This document shows, one piece after another, positions 8,512 through 18,102 of a stretch of DNA of 64,000 nucleotides. The stretch's first letter is position 1, and each line of letters opens with the position of its first letter. The position numbers and the translations under genes are program-made. Below the pieces are notes generated by a model that saw only the letters and a program-made list of their open reading frames with translations, was not told the DNA's origin and did not search any database. The DNA is from Streptacidiphilus sp. ASG 303. Lineage in GTDB: Bacteria; Actinomycetota; Actinomycetes; Streptomycetales; Streptomycetaceae. The stretch is taken from positions 57,067 through 121,066 of the forward strand of contig NZ_JAJLRA010000017.1 in NCBI RefSeq assembly GCF_020991365.1, in the 5' to 3' direction.

Positions 8512-10197
8512 GTGGATCCGGTGATCATCGTCGGGGCCGGACCGGTCGGCCTCGCCCTCGCGCTCGACCTCGCCCGCCACGAGGTGCCCAGCGTCGTCCT
8601 CGACGACGGGCCGGGCCTGTGCCCGGAGTCGCCCCGCACCACCGTCCTGCGCCCGGACACCGCGGCCCAGCTCGCCCGGCTCGGCTACACGCGCGCCGCC
8701 GCCGACGGCGCCGCCTGGGACGCCTGGCACGTCCTGCGCCGCCGCCAGGAGGTGCTCCGCCTCGACCTGTCCGCGACGCCCGTCCTCCACCTGCCCCAGC
8801 ACCGCCTCCAGCGCGGCCTGCGGGACGCCGCCGGCGCCGAGCCGCTGGTCGAACTGGTGCCGCTGCAGCGCGTCGAGGAGCTGGAGCAGGACGGCGACGG
8901 GGTGGGCGTGCGCACCCGGCACGCCCAGGACGGCCGGTCCACCTGGTGGCGCGGCAGCCACCTCGTCGGCTGCGACGGCGCCCGGTCCACGGTGCGCCGC
9001 CTGCTGCGCGTCCGCTTCCCCGGCCGGACGGCCGTCGACCGGTACGCCGTCGCCACCCTCCGTGTCGACCTGCCCTTCCCCGGCGAGGCCCGGCTGCACC
9101 GCGACCCGCCGTGGCGCGGCGACCGCGAGGCCCTGGCCCGCCCGCTGCCCGACGGCGTGTGGCGGCTCGACTGGCGGCTGCCGCCCGGCCGCCCCTCCCC
9201 CGCCGAACCCGTCGACCCGCACGCCACCTGGCCCGGCATCGTCACCGGCGACACCCTGGTCGCCCGGGTCCGCGCCACCCTGGCGGGCTGGTGCGGCGAG
9301 GTCCCCCGCTACGAGCTGCTGGCCGCCGCCGACCACACCGTGCAGCAGCGGCTCGCCGGGCGGTTCCGCACCGGGCGCTGCTTCCTCGCCGGCGACGCCG
9401 CCCACCTGCACGGTGCGCTCGGCATGCAGAACCTCGACGACGGGCTGCGGGACGCCGCCAACCTCGCCTGGAAGCTCGCCCTCGTCTGGCACCACCACGC
9501 CGGCGACGCCCTGCTGGACTCCTACGAGGCCGAGCGGCGCGGCGCGGTCGGCGCACGGCTGCGGGCCGTGGACCAGGCCATGCCGCTGCTGCGGCCCGTC
9601 AAGGGCTGGCAGCAGGCCCGGCGCAGCCTGCTGTCCGGCTCCTTCCGCCGGCACGCCCCGCTGCTGGCCGACGGCACGCTCGGCACCGGGCGCTTCGGCA
9701 GCCCCCCGGCCTACCCGGGCGGCCCCGGCGGCCCGGCCCGGTCCGGCGGGACGGGCGGCGGCCGGGGCGGGCGGGGCGCCACCGCACTCTCGGAGGGCAT
9801 GGCCTCCACGGCGCCGGGCGTCCTGGTGCCGGACGTCCCGGTGATCACCGCCGACGGCGCGCACCACCGGCTGTACGAACGGCTCGGCCGCGGGTTCCTG
9901 TTGGTCCTGGTGGCCCCCGGCACGGGGGTGTGGGCCAGCGAGCACTGGCTGGGGGCCGGGCTGATGCCGCGGCTCGCGGCGTCCGCCGCGGCGCTGCCGG
10001 CGCCCGCCGAGGTGGTGGTGGCCGAGGTGTACGAGGGTGCGGCCGCCCACACCGTGCTGCTGGTCCGGCCGGACGGCCACCTGGTCGGCACGGTGCAGGG
10101 GCACCGGCCGGAGGAGCTGCGGGAGCTCGCGGACCGCGCCCGCGGCGGCCCCGCCGCCCTGCCCACCGCGGAGCCCGCCACCGAGCCCGCCGGCTGA
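8512..10197 (+). CDS. FAD-dependent aromatic monooxygenase (PheA/TfdB family)
   Basis: Flavoprotein hydroxylase of 561 residues. The N-terminal Rossmann motif is GAGPVGLALA, the middle DG motif is CDGARSTVR, and the GD motif is FLAGDAAHLHGALG, followed by the usual LRDAANLAWKLAL helix. Residues after about 420 form a thioredoxin-like C-terminal domain typical of phenol and rifampicin hydroxylases. The usual Pro-rich H-x-x-P-P-x-G-G-Q after the GD motif is replaced by HLHGALGMQN, so substrate positioning may differ. GTG 8512 was chosen because the fold begins there and a GGGAG lies upstream; an ATG at 8416 would add 32 low-complexity residues. Substrate unknown. Confidence 0.8.
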   Translation: MDPVIIVGAGPVGLALALDLARHEVPSVVLDDGPGLCPESPRTTVLRPDTAAQLARLGYTRAAADGAAWDAWHVLRRRQEVLRLDLSATPVLHLPQHRLQRGLRDAAGAEPLVELVPLQRVEELEQDGDGVGVRTRHAQDGRSTWWRGSHLVGCDGARSTVRRLLRVRFPGRTAVDRYAVATLRVDLPFPGEARLHRDPPWRGDREALARPLPDGVWRLDWRLPPGRPSPAEPVDPHATWPGIVTGDTLVARVRATLAGWCGEVPRYELLAAADHTVQQRLAGRFRTGRCFLAGDAAHLHGALGMQNLDDGLRDAANLAWKLALVWHHHAGDALLDSYEAERRGAVGARLRAVDQAMPLLRPVKGWQQARRSLLSGSFRRHAPLLADGTLGTGRFGSPPAYPGGPGGPARSGGTGGGRGGRGATALSEGMASTAPGVLVPDVPVITADGAHHRLYERLGRGFLLVLVAPGTGVWASEHWLGAGLMPRLAASAAALPAPAEVVVAEVYEGAAAHTVLLVRPDGHLVGTVQGHRPEELRELADRARGGPAALPTAEPATEPAG

Positions 10198-10431
10198 GCC
10201 TGCCGGTCGGGCCCGGGGTCGGCCCCGGGGGTCGGACCCGTGCGGTGAGCCCGGGGGCCGCATACGCGGGTCGGGCACGGGGGCCGCACGCGGCGGTCGA
10301 CGGCGCGGCTGAGCAGGCCACCGGCGCCCGGGGCGGCGCGCAGGGGAGCAGCACCGCGGGACGGCGGGACGGCGGGATGCGGCGGTGCTGCGGGATGCGG
10401 GGGTGCGGGCCACCGGCGGCGCGGTGCGTCC

Positions 10432-10460
10432 TTGACCGGGTTCCGCTCACGTGGTTGAGT
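10432..10460 (+). promoter_or_regulatory. Candidate promoter for the cysteine leader peptide transcript
   Basis: TTGACC (10432-10437), a 17-bp spacer and TTGAGT (10455-10460). Transcription would begin at about 10466-10467, exactly at the GTG of the leader ORF, which would make that ORF leaderless. The -35 is good; the -10 is weak. Confidence 0.5.
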
Positions 10461-10466
10461 CCGACC

Positions 10467-10556
10467 GTGGGACTTCTCGGCATCAGGCTCTTCCGCCGTA
10501 CGCACCTGGACACGGTCCGGTACGTCGGCTGCCTGTGTTGCCGCTGCGCCGTCTGA
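10467..10556 (+). CDS. Cysteine-rich leader peptide (attenuator) upstream of cysteine dioxygenase
   Basis: A 29-codon ORF starting with GTG. It has the Arg-Arg-x-His-Leu-Asp core (FRRTHLD) found in actinobacterial leader peptides and ends GCLCCRCAV, with four cysteines in the last eight residues. It has no Shine-Dalgarno sequence and begins at the predicted transcription start. Cysteine-rich leaderless ORFs act as cysteine-responsive attenuators in mycobacteria, and similar leaders precede sulfur genes in Streptomyces. Here the next gene is a cysteine dioxygenase, which fits. No clear terminator/antiterminator pair was identified in the 150 nt that follow. Confidence 0.8.
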   Translation: MGLLGIRLFRRTHLDTVRYVGCLCCRCAV

Positions 10557-10707
10557 CCGACCCCGTCCGCGGATCCCGCCGGCCGCCGCCCCGCAGCCCG
10601 CGCCGTCCGCGTCGTCGCGCCCAGCGCAGCCGCCCCGCCGCACTCCCGGCCGGGCCATCCGCACCCGCAGTCGCCCGCACCCGGGCGCCGCCCCAGGACG
10701 GTCCTCC

Positions 10708-11409
10708 TTGCCCCGCACCGACTCATCCGCGTCCGCGTCCACCCGCACGTCCGCCGCCTCCTCCCGTACGTCCGCGCCTGCCCCGCCGGTGTCCGCACGC
10801 GTGACGCGGGGGAACCCGGCGACCGGCAGCCGGGCGGCCGGGAACCCGAGGACCGGGAACCCGGCGGACGCTCCTGCCGCAGCCGCTCCCGTGGTGGCCG
10901 CTCCTGCGGACGGCGGCCCCTCGCTCGCCGAGCTGCTGGACTTCGCCCACCGCACCGCCGCCGACCCCGCCGTCCTGGCCCGGCTGCCGCTCCGTCCGGA
11001 GGAGCGGACCTGGATCGCGCTGGAGGGGCCCGGCGGCAGTGAGGCCTGGGTGATCGGCTGGCCGCCGGGGAGCGGAACCGGCTGGCACGACCACGGCGGC
11101 TCCCGCGGCGCCTTCGCCACCGCCGCAGGCCGGCTCACCGAGCAGTCGCTCGCCGCGGAGCTGCCCACCGAGGGGTGGCGGACGCTGGAGCTGATGGAGG
11201 GCGTCGACCGCGAACGCGACCTCCCGGCCGGGCGAGGACGGGCCTTCGGCCCCCACCACGTGCACCAGGTGGTGAACACCTCACCGGAGGGGCACGCCGT
11301 CTCGGTGCACGTCTACCACCCGCCGCTGCCCCTGCTGCGGCGCTACAGCAGGGACGGACAGGTGCTGCGCCTGGAAGCCGTCGAGGAGCCCGGGGAGTGG
11401 ACGCGGTGA
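10708..11409 (+). CDS. Cysteine dioxygenase family cupin protein
   Basis: Cupin-fold enzyme of up to 233 residues expected to oxidise cysteine (or a related thiol) to the sulfinate. Metal ligands are visible in WHDHGGSRG and PHHVHQVVN. TTG 10708 has weak AGGACGG upstream. The first 60-70 residues are Ser/Ala/Pro-rich and not part of the fold, so a GTG near 10789 or 10801 is also possible. It lies downstream of a Cys-rich leader peptide, which supports regulation by cysteine supply. Its stop overlaps the start of a rhodanese-like gene (GTGA), so the two are coupled. Confidence 0.82.
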   Translation: MPRTDSSASASTRTSAASSRTSAPAPPVSARVTRGNPATGSRAAGNPRTGNPADAPAAAAPVVAAPADGGPSLAELLDFAHRTAADPAVLARLPLRPEERTWIALEGPGGSEAWVIGWPPGSGTGWHDHGGSRGAFATAAGRLTEQSLAAELPTEGWRTLELMEGVDRERDLPAGRGRAFGPHHVHQVVNTSPEGHAVSVHVYHPPLPLLRRYSRDGQVLRLEAVEEPGEWTR

Positions 11410-11810
11410 CGGGGGCACCCCGCAGCATCGACCAGGTCCTCGCGGCGGTCCGCGCCCGTCTCGACAGGGTGACGCCCCGTCAGGCGGATGCCGCGGTGCG
11501 GGAGGAGGGGGCGCTGCTGGTCGACATCCGCTACGCCGCGCTGCGCGAACGGGACGGGACGGTGCCCGGCGCCCTGGTCGTGGAGCGCAACGAACTGGAG
11601 TGGCGTCTCGACCCGCAGTGCGACCACCGGCTGCCCGAGGCCGTCCACCACGGTCTGCGGGTGATCGTGCTCTGCAACGAGGGCTATGCCTCCTCCCTCG
11701 CCGCGGCCTCCCTGCGGGAACTCGGCCTGCACCGGGCCACCGACATGGTCGGCGGCTTCCAGGCGTGGGCCGCCGCCGGCCTGCCCGTCGAGCCGCCGGC
11801 CCCGGAGTGA
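11406..11810 (+). CDS. Rhodanese-like sulfurtransferase
   Basis: Single-domain rhodanese of 134 residues. The active-site loop is CNEGYASS with the catalytic cysteine, preceded by the usual strand VIVLC; it ends with GGFQAWAAAGLPV. It starts at the GTG overlapping the cysteine dioxygenase stop. Together the pair probably handles surplus cysteine sulfur, with the rhodanese moving sulfane sulfur. The exact acceptor cannot be told from sequence. Confidence 0.85.
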   Translation: MTGAPRSIDQVLAAVRARLDRVTPRQADAAVREEGALLVDIRYAALRERDGTVPGALVVERNELEWRLDPQCDHRLPEAVHHGLRVIVLCNEGYASSLAAASLRELGLHRATDMVGGFQAWAAAGLPVEPPAPE

Positions 11811-12258
11811 GCAGAGTCGGAGCGGCCGGCGGCGGAACGGACGTCGGCGAATGGACGGCGACGAGCGGACAGCGACGAGCGGACGGCAGGGCGGTCGGCC
11901 GTGCGGTGTGTGCCGTGCCGGAGATGTGAGCCCGCCGGCCGCGGGCCCCGCTCCGCTGCCGGGACCCGGCGCGTCCCCCGCGCACCGGCCCGGGCAGGGG
12001 GGCCACCGCACGGCCCGGACCGGCACCGGACGCCCGAAGCCCTGTCGGCGGACGGGCACCCCTCCGGCGGCCGGACCGGCGGACAGCAACCGCCGGGCGG
12101 CTCGACCGTCGGCGTGCTCCGTGATCGTGCGCCGAGCCGTCGGGAGCCGGTCTCCGCGGGTCCAACCGCCCTGCGCCCAGCCGCCGGGTGCCCGGCTGTC
12201 GGGTGCCCGGCCGCCCGGTGCTCGGTGCTCGGTCGTCGGGCTCTCGATCGTCGGGTGC
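11811..12258. other. Intergenic region between convergent genes, with degenerate repeats
   Basis: About 450 bp separate the rhodanese stop from the recX stop on the opposite strand. No gene with ribosome site and codon pattern was found. Bases 12180-12275 carry degenerate repeats built on GTCGGGTGCCCGG and TCGTCGGG just before the recX stop. No T-tailed terminator was seen. Confidence 0.6.
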
Positions 12259-13044
12259 TCAGTCGTCGGGCAGCCAGTGGTCCAGTGCCTCGCCGGACTC
12301 GCCCTCCTCGGCGAGCGCCTCCCGCACGACCCGCAGGGCCAGGCCCTCGGGGTACCCACGGCGGGCGAGCATCCCGGCCAGGCGGCGGATGCGCACCTGC
12401 CGGTCGAGGCCGCGGGTGGAGCGCAGCTTGCGGTCCACCAGGGCGCGGGCGGTCTGCGCCTCCTGCTCCGGGTCGAGCCGGGAGACCGCTTCGTCGGCCA
12501 CGTCGCCGGAGACCCCCCGCGAACGCAGCTCCCGGGCGAGGGCGCGCCGGGCCAGCCCGCGGCCGGCGTGACGGGACTCCACCCAGGCTCCGGCGAAGGC
12601 CGCGTCGTCGATCAGGCCCACGTCCTCGAACCGGGAGAGCACCTCCTCGGCGGCCTCCTCGGGGATGCCCCGCCTGCGCAGGGCGTCCGCGAGCTGCCTC
12701 CGGGTGCGCGGCGACCCGGTGAGCAGCCGCAGGCAGATCGCCCGCGCCTGCGTCGCGGGATCGCGCGTGTCGGGCTCCTCCTCCGCACGGGAGGAGGGGC
12801 CCGCCGTACGCCCGGACCGGCCGGTGCGTGTGCGTCGGCCGGACCCGGCCGGGGACCGGCGGGCCGGCGCGGACGGCGGCCGTTCGCCCCCGTCCCCGTC
12901 GGGCGCAGCCGGTCCGGGCTCCGGCCGGGGCTCGTGCTGCTGGTACGAGGTGCCCCCGACGCCGCTGGCGCACCAGTCCAGGGGACCCCAGTCGCCCGTC
13001 CCCGGTTCTCCGCCGGGGACGGGCGGCTCGGCGCTGCTCCGCAT
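12259..13044 (-). CDS. recX: Recombination regulator RecX
   Basis: Regulator of 261 residues that binds RecA filaments and limits their activity. The RecX domain covers about residues 110-255, made of three-helix repeats (ARAICLRLLTGSPRTRRQL; FAGAWVESRHAGRG; RIRRLAGMLARRGY). The first 105 residues are a disordered Gly/Pro/Arg-rich extension, longer than in Escherichia coli. ATG 13044 lies 7 bp after the recA stop, so recA-recX is one operon; a longer open frame upstream lies inside recA and was rejected. Confidence 0.9.
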   Translation of the reverse strand: MRSSAEPPVPGGEPGTGDWGPLDWCASGVGGTSYQQHEPRPEPGPAAPDGDGGERPPSAPARRSPAGSGRRTRTGRSGRTAGPSSRAEEEPDTRDPATQARAICLRLLTGSPRTRRQLADALRRRGIPEEAAEEVLSRFEDVGLIDDAAFAGAWVESRHAGRGLARRALARELRSRGVSGDVADEAVSRLDPEQEAQTARALVDRKLRSTRGLDRQVRIRRLAGMLARRGYPEGLALRVVREALAEEGESGEALDHWLPDD

Positions 13045-13051
13045 CGGCGGA

Positions 13052-14191
<1,140 letters not shown>

Positions 14192-14235
14192 GGATTCCAC
14201 CCTGCTGGTTTGTGCTGTGCGCTTCATCGTCCTCG

Positions 14236-14258
14236 ACGCTAGCGCGTACCACTGACAA
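14236..14258 (-). promoter_or_regulatory. PafBC-type (LexA-independent) promoter of recA
   Basis: Reading the minus strand, TTGTCAGTGG (14258-14249) is followed after 7 bp by TAGCGT (14241-14236). This matches the RecA-NDp motif known in mycobacteria and other actinobacteria, which is activated by PafBC after DNA damage. Transcription would start near 14229, giving a leader of about 38 nt. Confidence 0.85.
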
Positions 14259-14309
14259 TCGGGCCCGGGCGGCCCCGCCTGTGGACAACCCGCCGGGAAC
14301 CAGCATACA

Positions 14310-14321
14310 GAACACAAGTTC
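14310..14321. promoter_or_regulatory. LexA (SOS) box upstream of recA
   Basis: GAACACAAGTTC is a perfect GAAC-N4-GTTC, the Gram-positive LexA operator, extended by a G at 14322. It lies about 120 bp upstream of the recA start and 50 bp beyond the PafBC-type promoter, so it probably controls a second, upstream promoter. Confidence 0.8.
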
Positions 14322-14398
14322 GATTACCGGGGGGAACGGCACCCCGGGACCGGGCCCGGGACACCCCGGAGCAGCACCGGCGCCCCGCGGGAGCGCCC

Positions 14399-15820
14399 TC
14401 AGCCGCGGTCCGGACCGCCCGCCGCGGACCCGCCCCCGCCGCCGTCCCGACCGCCGCCCGGACCGCCGTCCCGACCGCCGGCGTCCCCGCCGCCACCTGC
14501 CCCGGGACCCGCCCCGGGGCCGGTCCCGGGGCCGGTCCCCCCGCCGCCGCGGCGGCGCCGGGAGACGAGCCGGCGCAGGCGCCGGGCCGCCTCGGCGCGC
14601 CGCAGCCGCCGCAGCCGCCGCGCCTCGCCCCGGTCGATCCGCGGGTCGTGGGCGACCTCGTAGCGCCGGACGTACGTGCTGACGAACCCCTGGAGGGTCG
14701 CCGCCACCGGGATGGCGATGACCGCGCCCACCCCTCCCAGCAGGGCGGCCCCCGCGACCACCGCGCCGAACGCCACCGCCGGGTGCACCTCCACCGTCCG
14801 CGCGGTCACCCGGGGCTGCAGCAGGTAGTTCTCCACCTGCTGGTAGACGACCACGAAGACCAGCACCCACAGCGCGTCGACCGGGTCCACGGTGAGCGCC
14901 ACCAGGATCGGCAGCGCCCCGGCCAGATAGGTGCCGATGGTCGGCACGAACTGCGAGACCACGCCCACCCAGACCGCGAGCGCGGCCGCGTACGGGATGC
15001 CCAGGGCGAACAGGAGCGCCGCGTGCGCCACGGCGGAGAAGAGCGCCAGCAGGGCGCGCGAGTAGAGGTACCCGCCGGTCTTGGCGAGGGCGATCTCCCA
15101 GGCGCGCAGCACCTCGGCCTGCCGCGACGGCGGCAGCAGCGAGCAGACCGTGCGGCGCACCCGGGGGCCGTCCGCCGTGAAGTAGAAGGTGAAGAGGGCG
15201 ATGGTGAAGAGGCGGAAGAGGCCGCCCACCAGCGTGCTGGACAGGCCCCAGACGTTCCCGGCGGCCTGCTGGGCGTACCGCTCGACGTCGCCGGAGTCCC
15301 GCAGGATTCGCCGCTGCAGCTCGTCCAGGGTCAGCTGCGTGTGGAAGGTGGCGTTGACCCGGCGGACCAGGTCGTCCAGCAGGTGCGGCAGCTGCCGCGC
15401 CACCTGGCCGACCTGGTCGACCAGGAGGGTGCCCAGGGCGGCCAGGAAGCCGGCCATGCAGAGCAGCACCACCAGGAAGACGACGAGGGTGCCGAGGCCG
15501 CGCCGCACCCCGCGGGCCGCCATCCGGTCCACGGCGGGCTCCATCGCCAGGGACAGGAAGAAGGAGACCAGGAGCATGGTGAAGAGGCCGACCAGCCGGT
15601 GGAAGGCCCAGTCGGCGAACTCGAAGAGCCCCGCGAAGGCGAAGCCGAGCAGCAGCGCCCTGGGGAGCCAGGGGGGCATGGCCTCGCCCCACCGGGAGGC
15701 GCGCCCCGGTGCGGGCGCGGACCCGGGGGCGCCGGGGGCCTGCCGGGGCCCGGGTCCCTGCGGGATCCCGGGGGTCTGCTGGGGTTCGTCGCTGCCGGCC
15801 ACGGGCCCAGTCTCACCCAT
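14399..15820 (-). CDS. AI-2E family (PerM/TqsA-like) membrane protein
   Basis: Integral membrane protein of about 473 residues with hydrophobic segments typical of the AI-2E/PerM family. These proteins are tied to small-molecule or Na+ export; the autoinducer role is proven only for a few members. The core runs from about residue 55 (LLGFAFAGLFEFADWAFHRL) to about 370; the C-terminus is Arg-rich, then Gly-rich and probably cytoplasmic. ATG 15820 has no clear ribosome site, and an internal ATG at MPPWLPRALLL is an alternative. Confidence 0.8.
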   Translation of the reverse strand: MGETGPVAGSDEPQQTPGIPQGPGPRQAPGAPGSAPAPGRASRWGEAMPPWLPRALLLGFAFAGLFEFADWAFHRLVGLFTMLLVSFFLSLAMEPAVDRMAARGVRRGLGTLVVFLVVLLCMAGFLAALGTLLVDQVGQVARQLPHLLDDLVRRVNATFHTQLTLDELQRRILRDSGDVERYAQQAAGNVWGLSSTLVGGLFRLFTIALFTFYFTADGPRVRRTVCSLLPPSRQAEVLRAWEIALAKTGGYLYSRALLALFSAVAHAALLFALGIPYAAALAVWVGVVSQFVPTIGTYLAGALPILVALTVDPVDALWVLVFVVVYQQVENYLLQPRVTARTVEVHPAVAFGAVVAGAALLGGVGAVIAIPVAATLQGFVSTYVRRYEVAHDPRIDRGEARRLRRLRRAEAARRLRRLVSRRRRGGGGTGPGTGPGAGPGAGGGGDAGGRDGGPGGGRDGGGGGSAAGGPDRG

Positions 15821-15949
15821 GCATGCAGCGGCCCGCGCACGGACCCGCCACCCCGCCGCCCGCTCCGCCGCAGGTCCGGCGGCCCGGGGCGCACCGGGGA
15901 GCAGAGCCCCGGGGGCACGGGGCCCGGGGCTCACGGGTTCCCGGAGGGC

Positions 15950-16144
15950 TCAGCGGTGGGCCGCGGGCACCTCCATCGCCGCGCACACCGCGCGCCAGAC
16001 GTCCTTGGCCTCCCACCCCGCGTCCAGGGCCTGGTGGACGGTGCGCCCGCCGAGCTCGGTCATCACGTGGTCGCGGGCGAAGCTGTCCGCGTACGCCTCG
16101 CCGAAGTGGGCGTTCATCCTCCGCCAGAACTCTGTCAGCCGCAT
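15950..16144 (-). CDS. DUF3046 domain protein
   Basis: Small protein of 64 residues (MRLTEFWRRMNAHFGEAYA...). It belongs to DUF3046, which sits beside recA in Streptomyces and Mycobacterium. Function unknown. Conserved aromatic and acidic positions (FWxRM, D..L..LGGRT) suggest a compact helical fold. Confidence 0.85.
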   Translation of the reverse strand: MRLTEFWRRMNAHFGEAYADSFARDHVMTELGGRTVHQALDAGWEAKDVWRAVCAAMEVPAAHR

Positions 16145-16300
16145 GGCGTCCAGTATGGCGCCCCGCGCCGCCCCCGCCGCCGGGGGCGGCCGCCCGACGC
16201 ACCGGCGCCGCCGCGGCCGCCCCGCACCCGGGGTCCCGGGCCCGCGGCCCCGGGCGGGCGGCCGGGCGGCGCGGTGGCCCCGGTACGGGGCGCGGGGCGG

Positions 16301-17947
16301 CTACGGGCCGGAACCCGGAGCGGGCGGGTCCGGCGGGACGGCGAGCACCCCGGCGCCGAAGTAGCGGGGGTCCGCGCACAGCTCCGGCCCGAGCGGGCAG
16401 CGCCCCCGCCGCGCCGCGGCGGTCAGCGCCTCCCGCAGCCGGTCCGAGCCCCAGTCCGGGTGGGCGGCCGCCGCCAGCGCCACCGCGCCGGTGACGTGCG
16501 CGGCCGCCATCGAGGTGCCGGCCAGCGCCGCGTAGCGCCCGCCCGGCCAGTCCGAGACCACGGCCCTGGCCGAACCGCCGTCCGGGTCGCCGCCGGGTGC
16601 GGCGAGCGTGATCCGGCCGCCTCCGTAGTTGGAGTACCCGGCGAGCGCGCCGGAGCGCTCCACGGCGCTCACCGCGACGACCCCGGGCAGCTCCGCCGGC
16701 AGGCGGATGCACTCGCTGCCGAGGGTGCGGACCACCGGGGCGGCGCCGGCGGTCCGGTCGTTGGGGCTGCGGGCGTCGGTGCGGGGCGCCCCGAGGTCCT
16801 GGGCGTCGTTGCCGGCCGAGGCGACCACCACGGCGCCGCGCTCCTGGGCGTAGCGCACCGCGCGGGCGACGGCGGCGATGACGGCCGCCTGGTCGGGGTC
16901 CTCGGGGCAGTTGTACTTCCACGGGTCGGAGAAGTAGCTGTCGTTGATGGCGCGGGCCCCGTGGTCGGCCGCCCACAGCAGCCCGCAGACGATGTTCTCG
17001 GCGTAGTACTGGCCCTGCGGGCCGAGCAGCCGCACGGCGGCGATCCGCACGCCGGGGGCCACCCCGACCACGCCGTCGCCGTCCCGGGCCGCGCCGACGA
17101 TGCCGGCGACGTGGGTGCCGTGGCCGCTCTCGGGGATGGTGCCGTCGGGCCGCCAGGCGCCGTCGGAGCGGTCGGGCCTGCCGTCGGCGCAGGACGCCGA
17201 GCGGTCCGGGTCGACCGCGGCGCGCAGGTCGGGGTGGCTGTCGTCCACGCCGGAGTCCAGGACGGCCACCACCACGCGGCCGAGCGCCTCCTGCCGCCGG
17301 TCGCCGCCGAACCCGCTGGGCAGTCCGGCGACGTCGCCGCCCGGACCCGGGTCGGCGCCGATCATCTCCAGGTTCCAGGCGGGCCGCTCGCGGGGGTCCG
17401 GGACGGTCGGGGTGTTGTCGGCCGGAAGCAGGTCCGCCGGGCGGCCCCGGGCGGGGGCGGCGTCCTGCGGCCCGGGTGCGGCGCCCTCAGGCCCGGGTGC
17501 CGCACCCTGCGGCCCAGGTGCCGCGTCCTGCGGGAGGGGGGCGGCGCCGCGCGGGGGCCGGGGGCCGCCGGGGCGGCGGAGGTCGCCGGGGTCCGCCAGG
17601 CTCCCGGGGGGCGCGGGCACGGGGGCGGTGCGGGCGGCGCCGGCCTCGGCGATGCCGGGGCGCCGCCGCAGCCGGTCCGCGAAGGAACGGCTGTCGGCGT
17701 AGGCGAGGACCACGCCGATCTGGGGGTAGTCCTGGACGACGGTGCCGCCGGCCGCGCGCACCTCCCGTCCGGCGAGGGCTGCGCCGGACGCGTCGTCCCG
17801 GTCGGCGACGACCAGGTAGCCGAGGTAGGCGTGGCCGGGGCCGCCCACGTAGGGGACGGCCCCGCCGAGGATCAGTGCGGCGAGCGAGAGCACGACCAGG
17901 CACCGGACGGGCAGGAGGAGGGTACGGCGGCTCCTGACCTGCTGCAC
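16301..17947 (-). CDS. Secreted S8 family serine protease (subtilase, mycosin-like)
   Basis: Subtilisin-type protease of about 548 residues. An N-terminal hydrophobic segment (about 15-35, LVVLSLAALILGGAV) is a signal peptide or anchor. The catalytic triad is Asp in AVLDSGVDD (about 230), His in SGHGTHVAG (about 278) and Ser in LAGTSMAAAH (about 478). An inhibitor-like propeptide and a Pro-rich linker lie before the catalytic domain. GTG 17947 has GGAGG 4-5 bp upstream and was preferred to ATG 17998, which has none. There is no C-terminal membrane anchor and no type VII secretion gene nearby, so it is not a canonical MycP. Confidence 0.85.
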   Translation of the reverse strand: MQQVRSRRTLLLPVRCLVVLSLAALILGGAVPYVGGPGHAYLGYLVVADRDDASGAALAGREVRAAGGTVVQDYPQIGVVLAYADSRSFADRLRRRPGIAEAGAARTAPVPAPPGSLADPGDLRRPGGPRPPRGAAPLPQDAAPGPQGAAPGPEGAAPGPQDAAPARGRPADLLPADNTPTVPDPRERPAWNLEMIGADPGPGGDVAGLPSGFGGDRRQEALGRVVVAVLDSGVDDSHPDLRAAVDPDRSASCADGRPDRSDGAWRPDGTIPESGHGTHVAGIVGAARDGDGVVGVAPGVRIAAVRLLGPQGQYYAENIVCGLLWAADHGARAINDSYFSDPWKYNCPEDPDQAAVIAAVARAVRYAQERGAVVVASAGNDAQDLGAPRTDARSPNDRTAGAAPVVRTLGSECIRLPAELPGVVAVSAVERSGALAGYSNYGGGRITLAAPGGDPDGGSARAVVSDWPGGRYAALAGTSMAAAHVTGAVALAAAAHPDWGSDRLREALTAAARRGRCPLGPELCADPRYFGAGVLAVPPDPPAPGSGP

Positions 17948-18102
17948 CGCACCTCCAACCGTCGCCGGCGCCCTGCGGGAGATCACAGGTCCTTTCATAC
18001 GATATGAGCAGAATGTGAGGTATGCCGCGCCGGGCTGGACCGGACGCGGGACGGCGGTCCCGTCCGGGGCCGGCTGTCAGTGGGGCGGGGCACCATGGGG
18101 GG

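Noticed and set aside
16301..17947. MycP mycosin of a type VII secretion system
   Set aside because: No C-terminal membrane anchor and no esx or ecc genes in the window.
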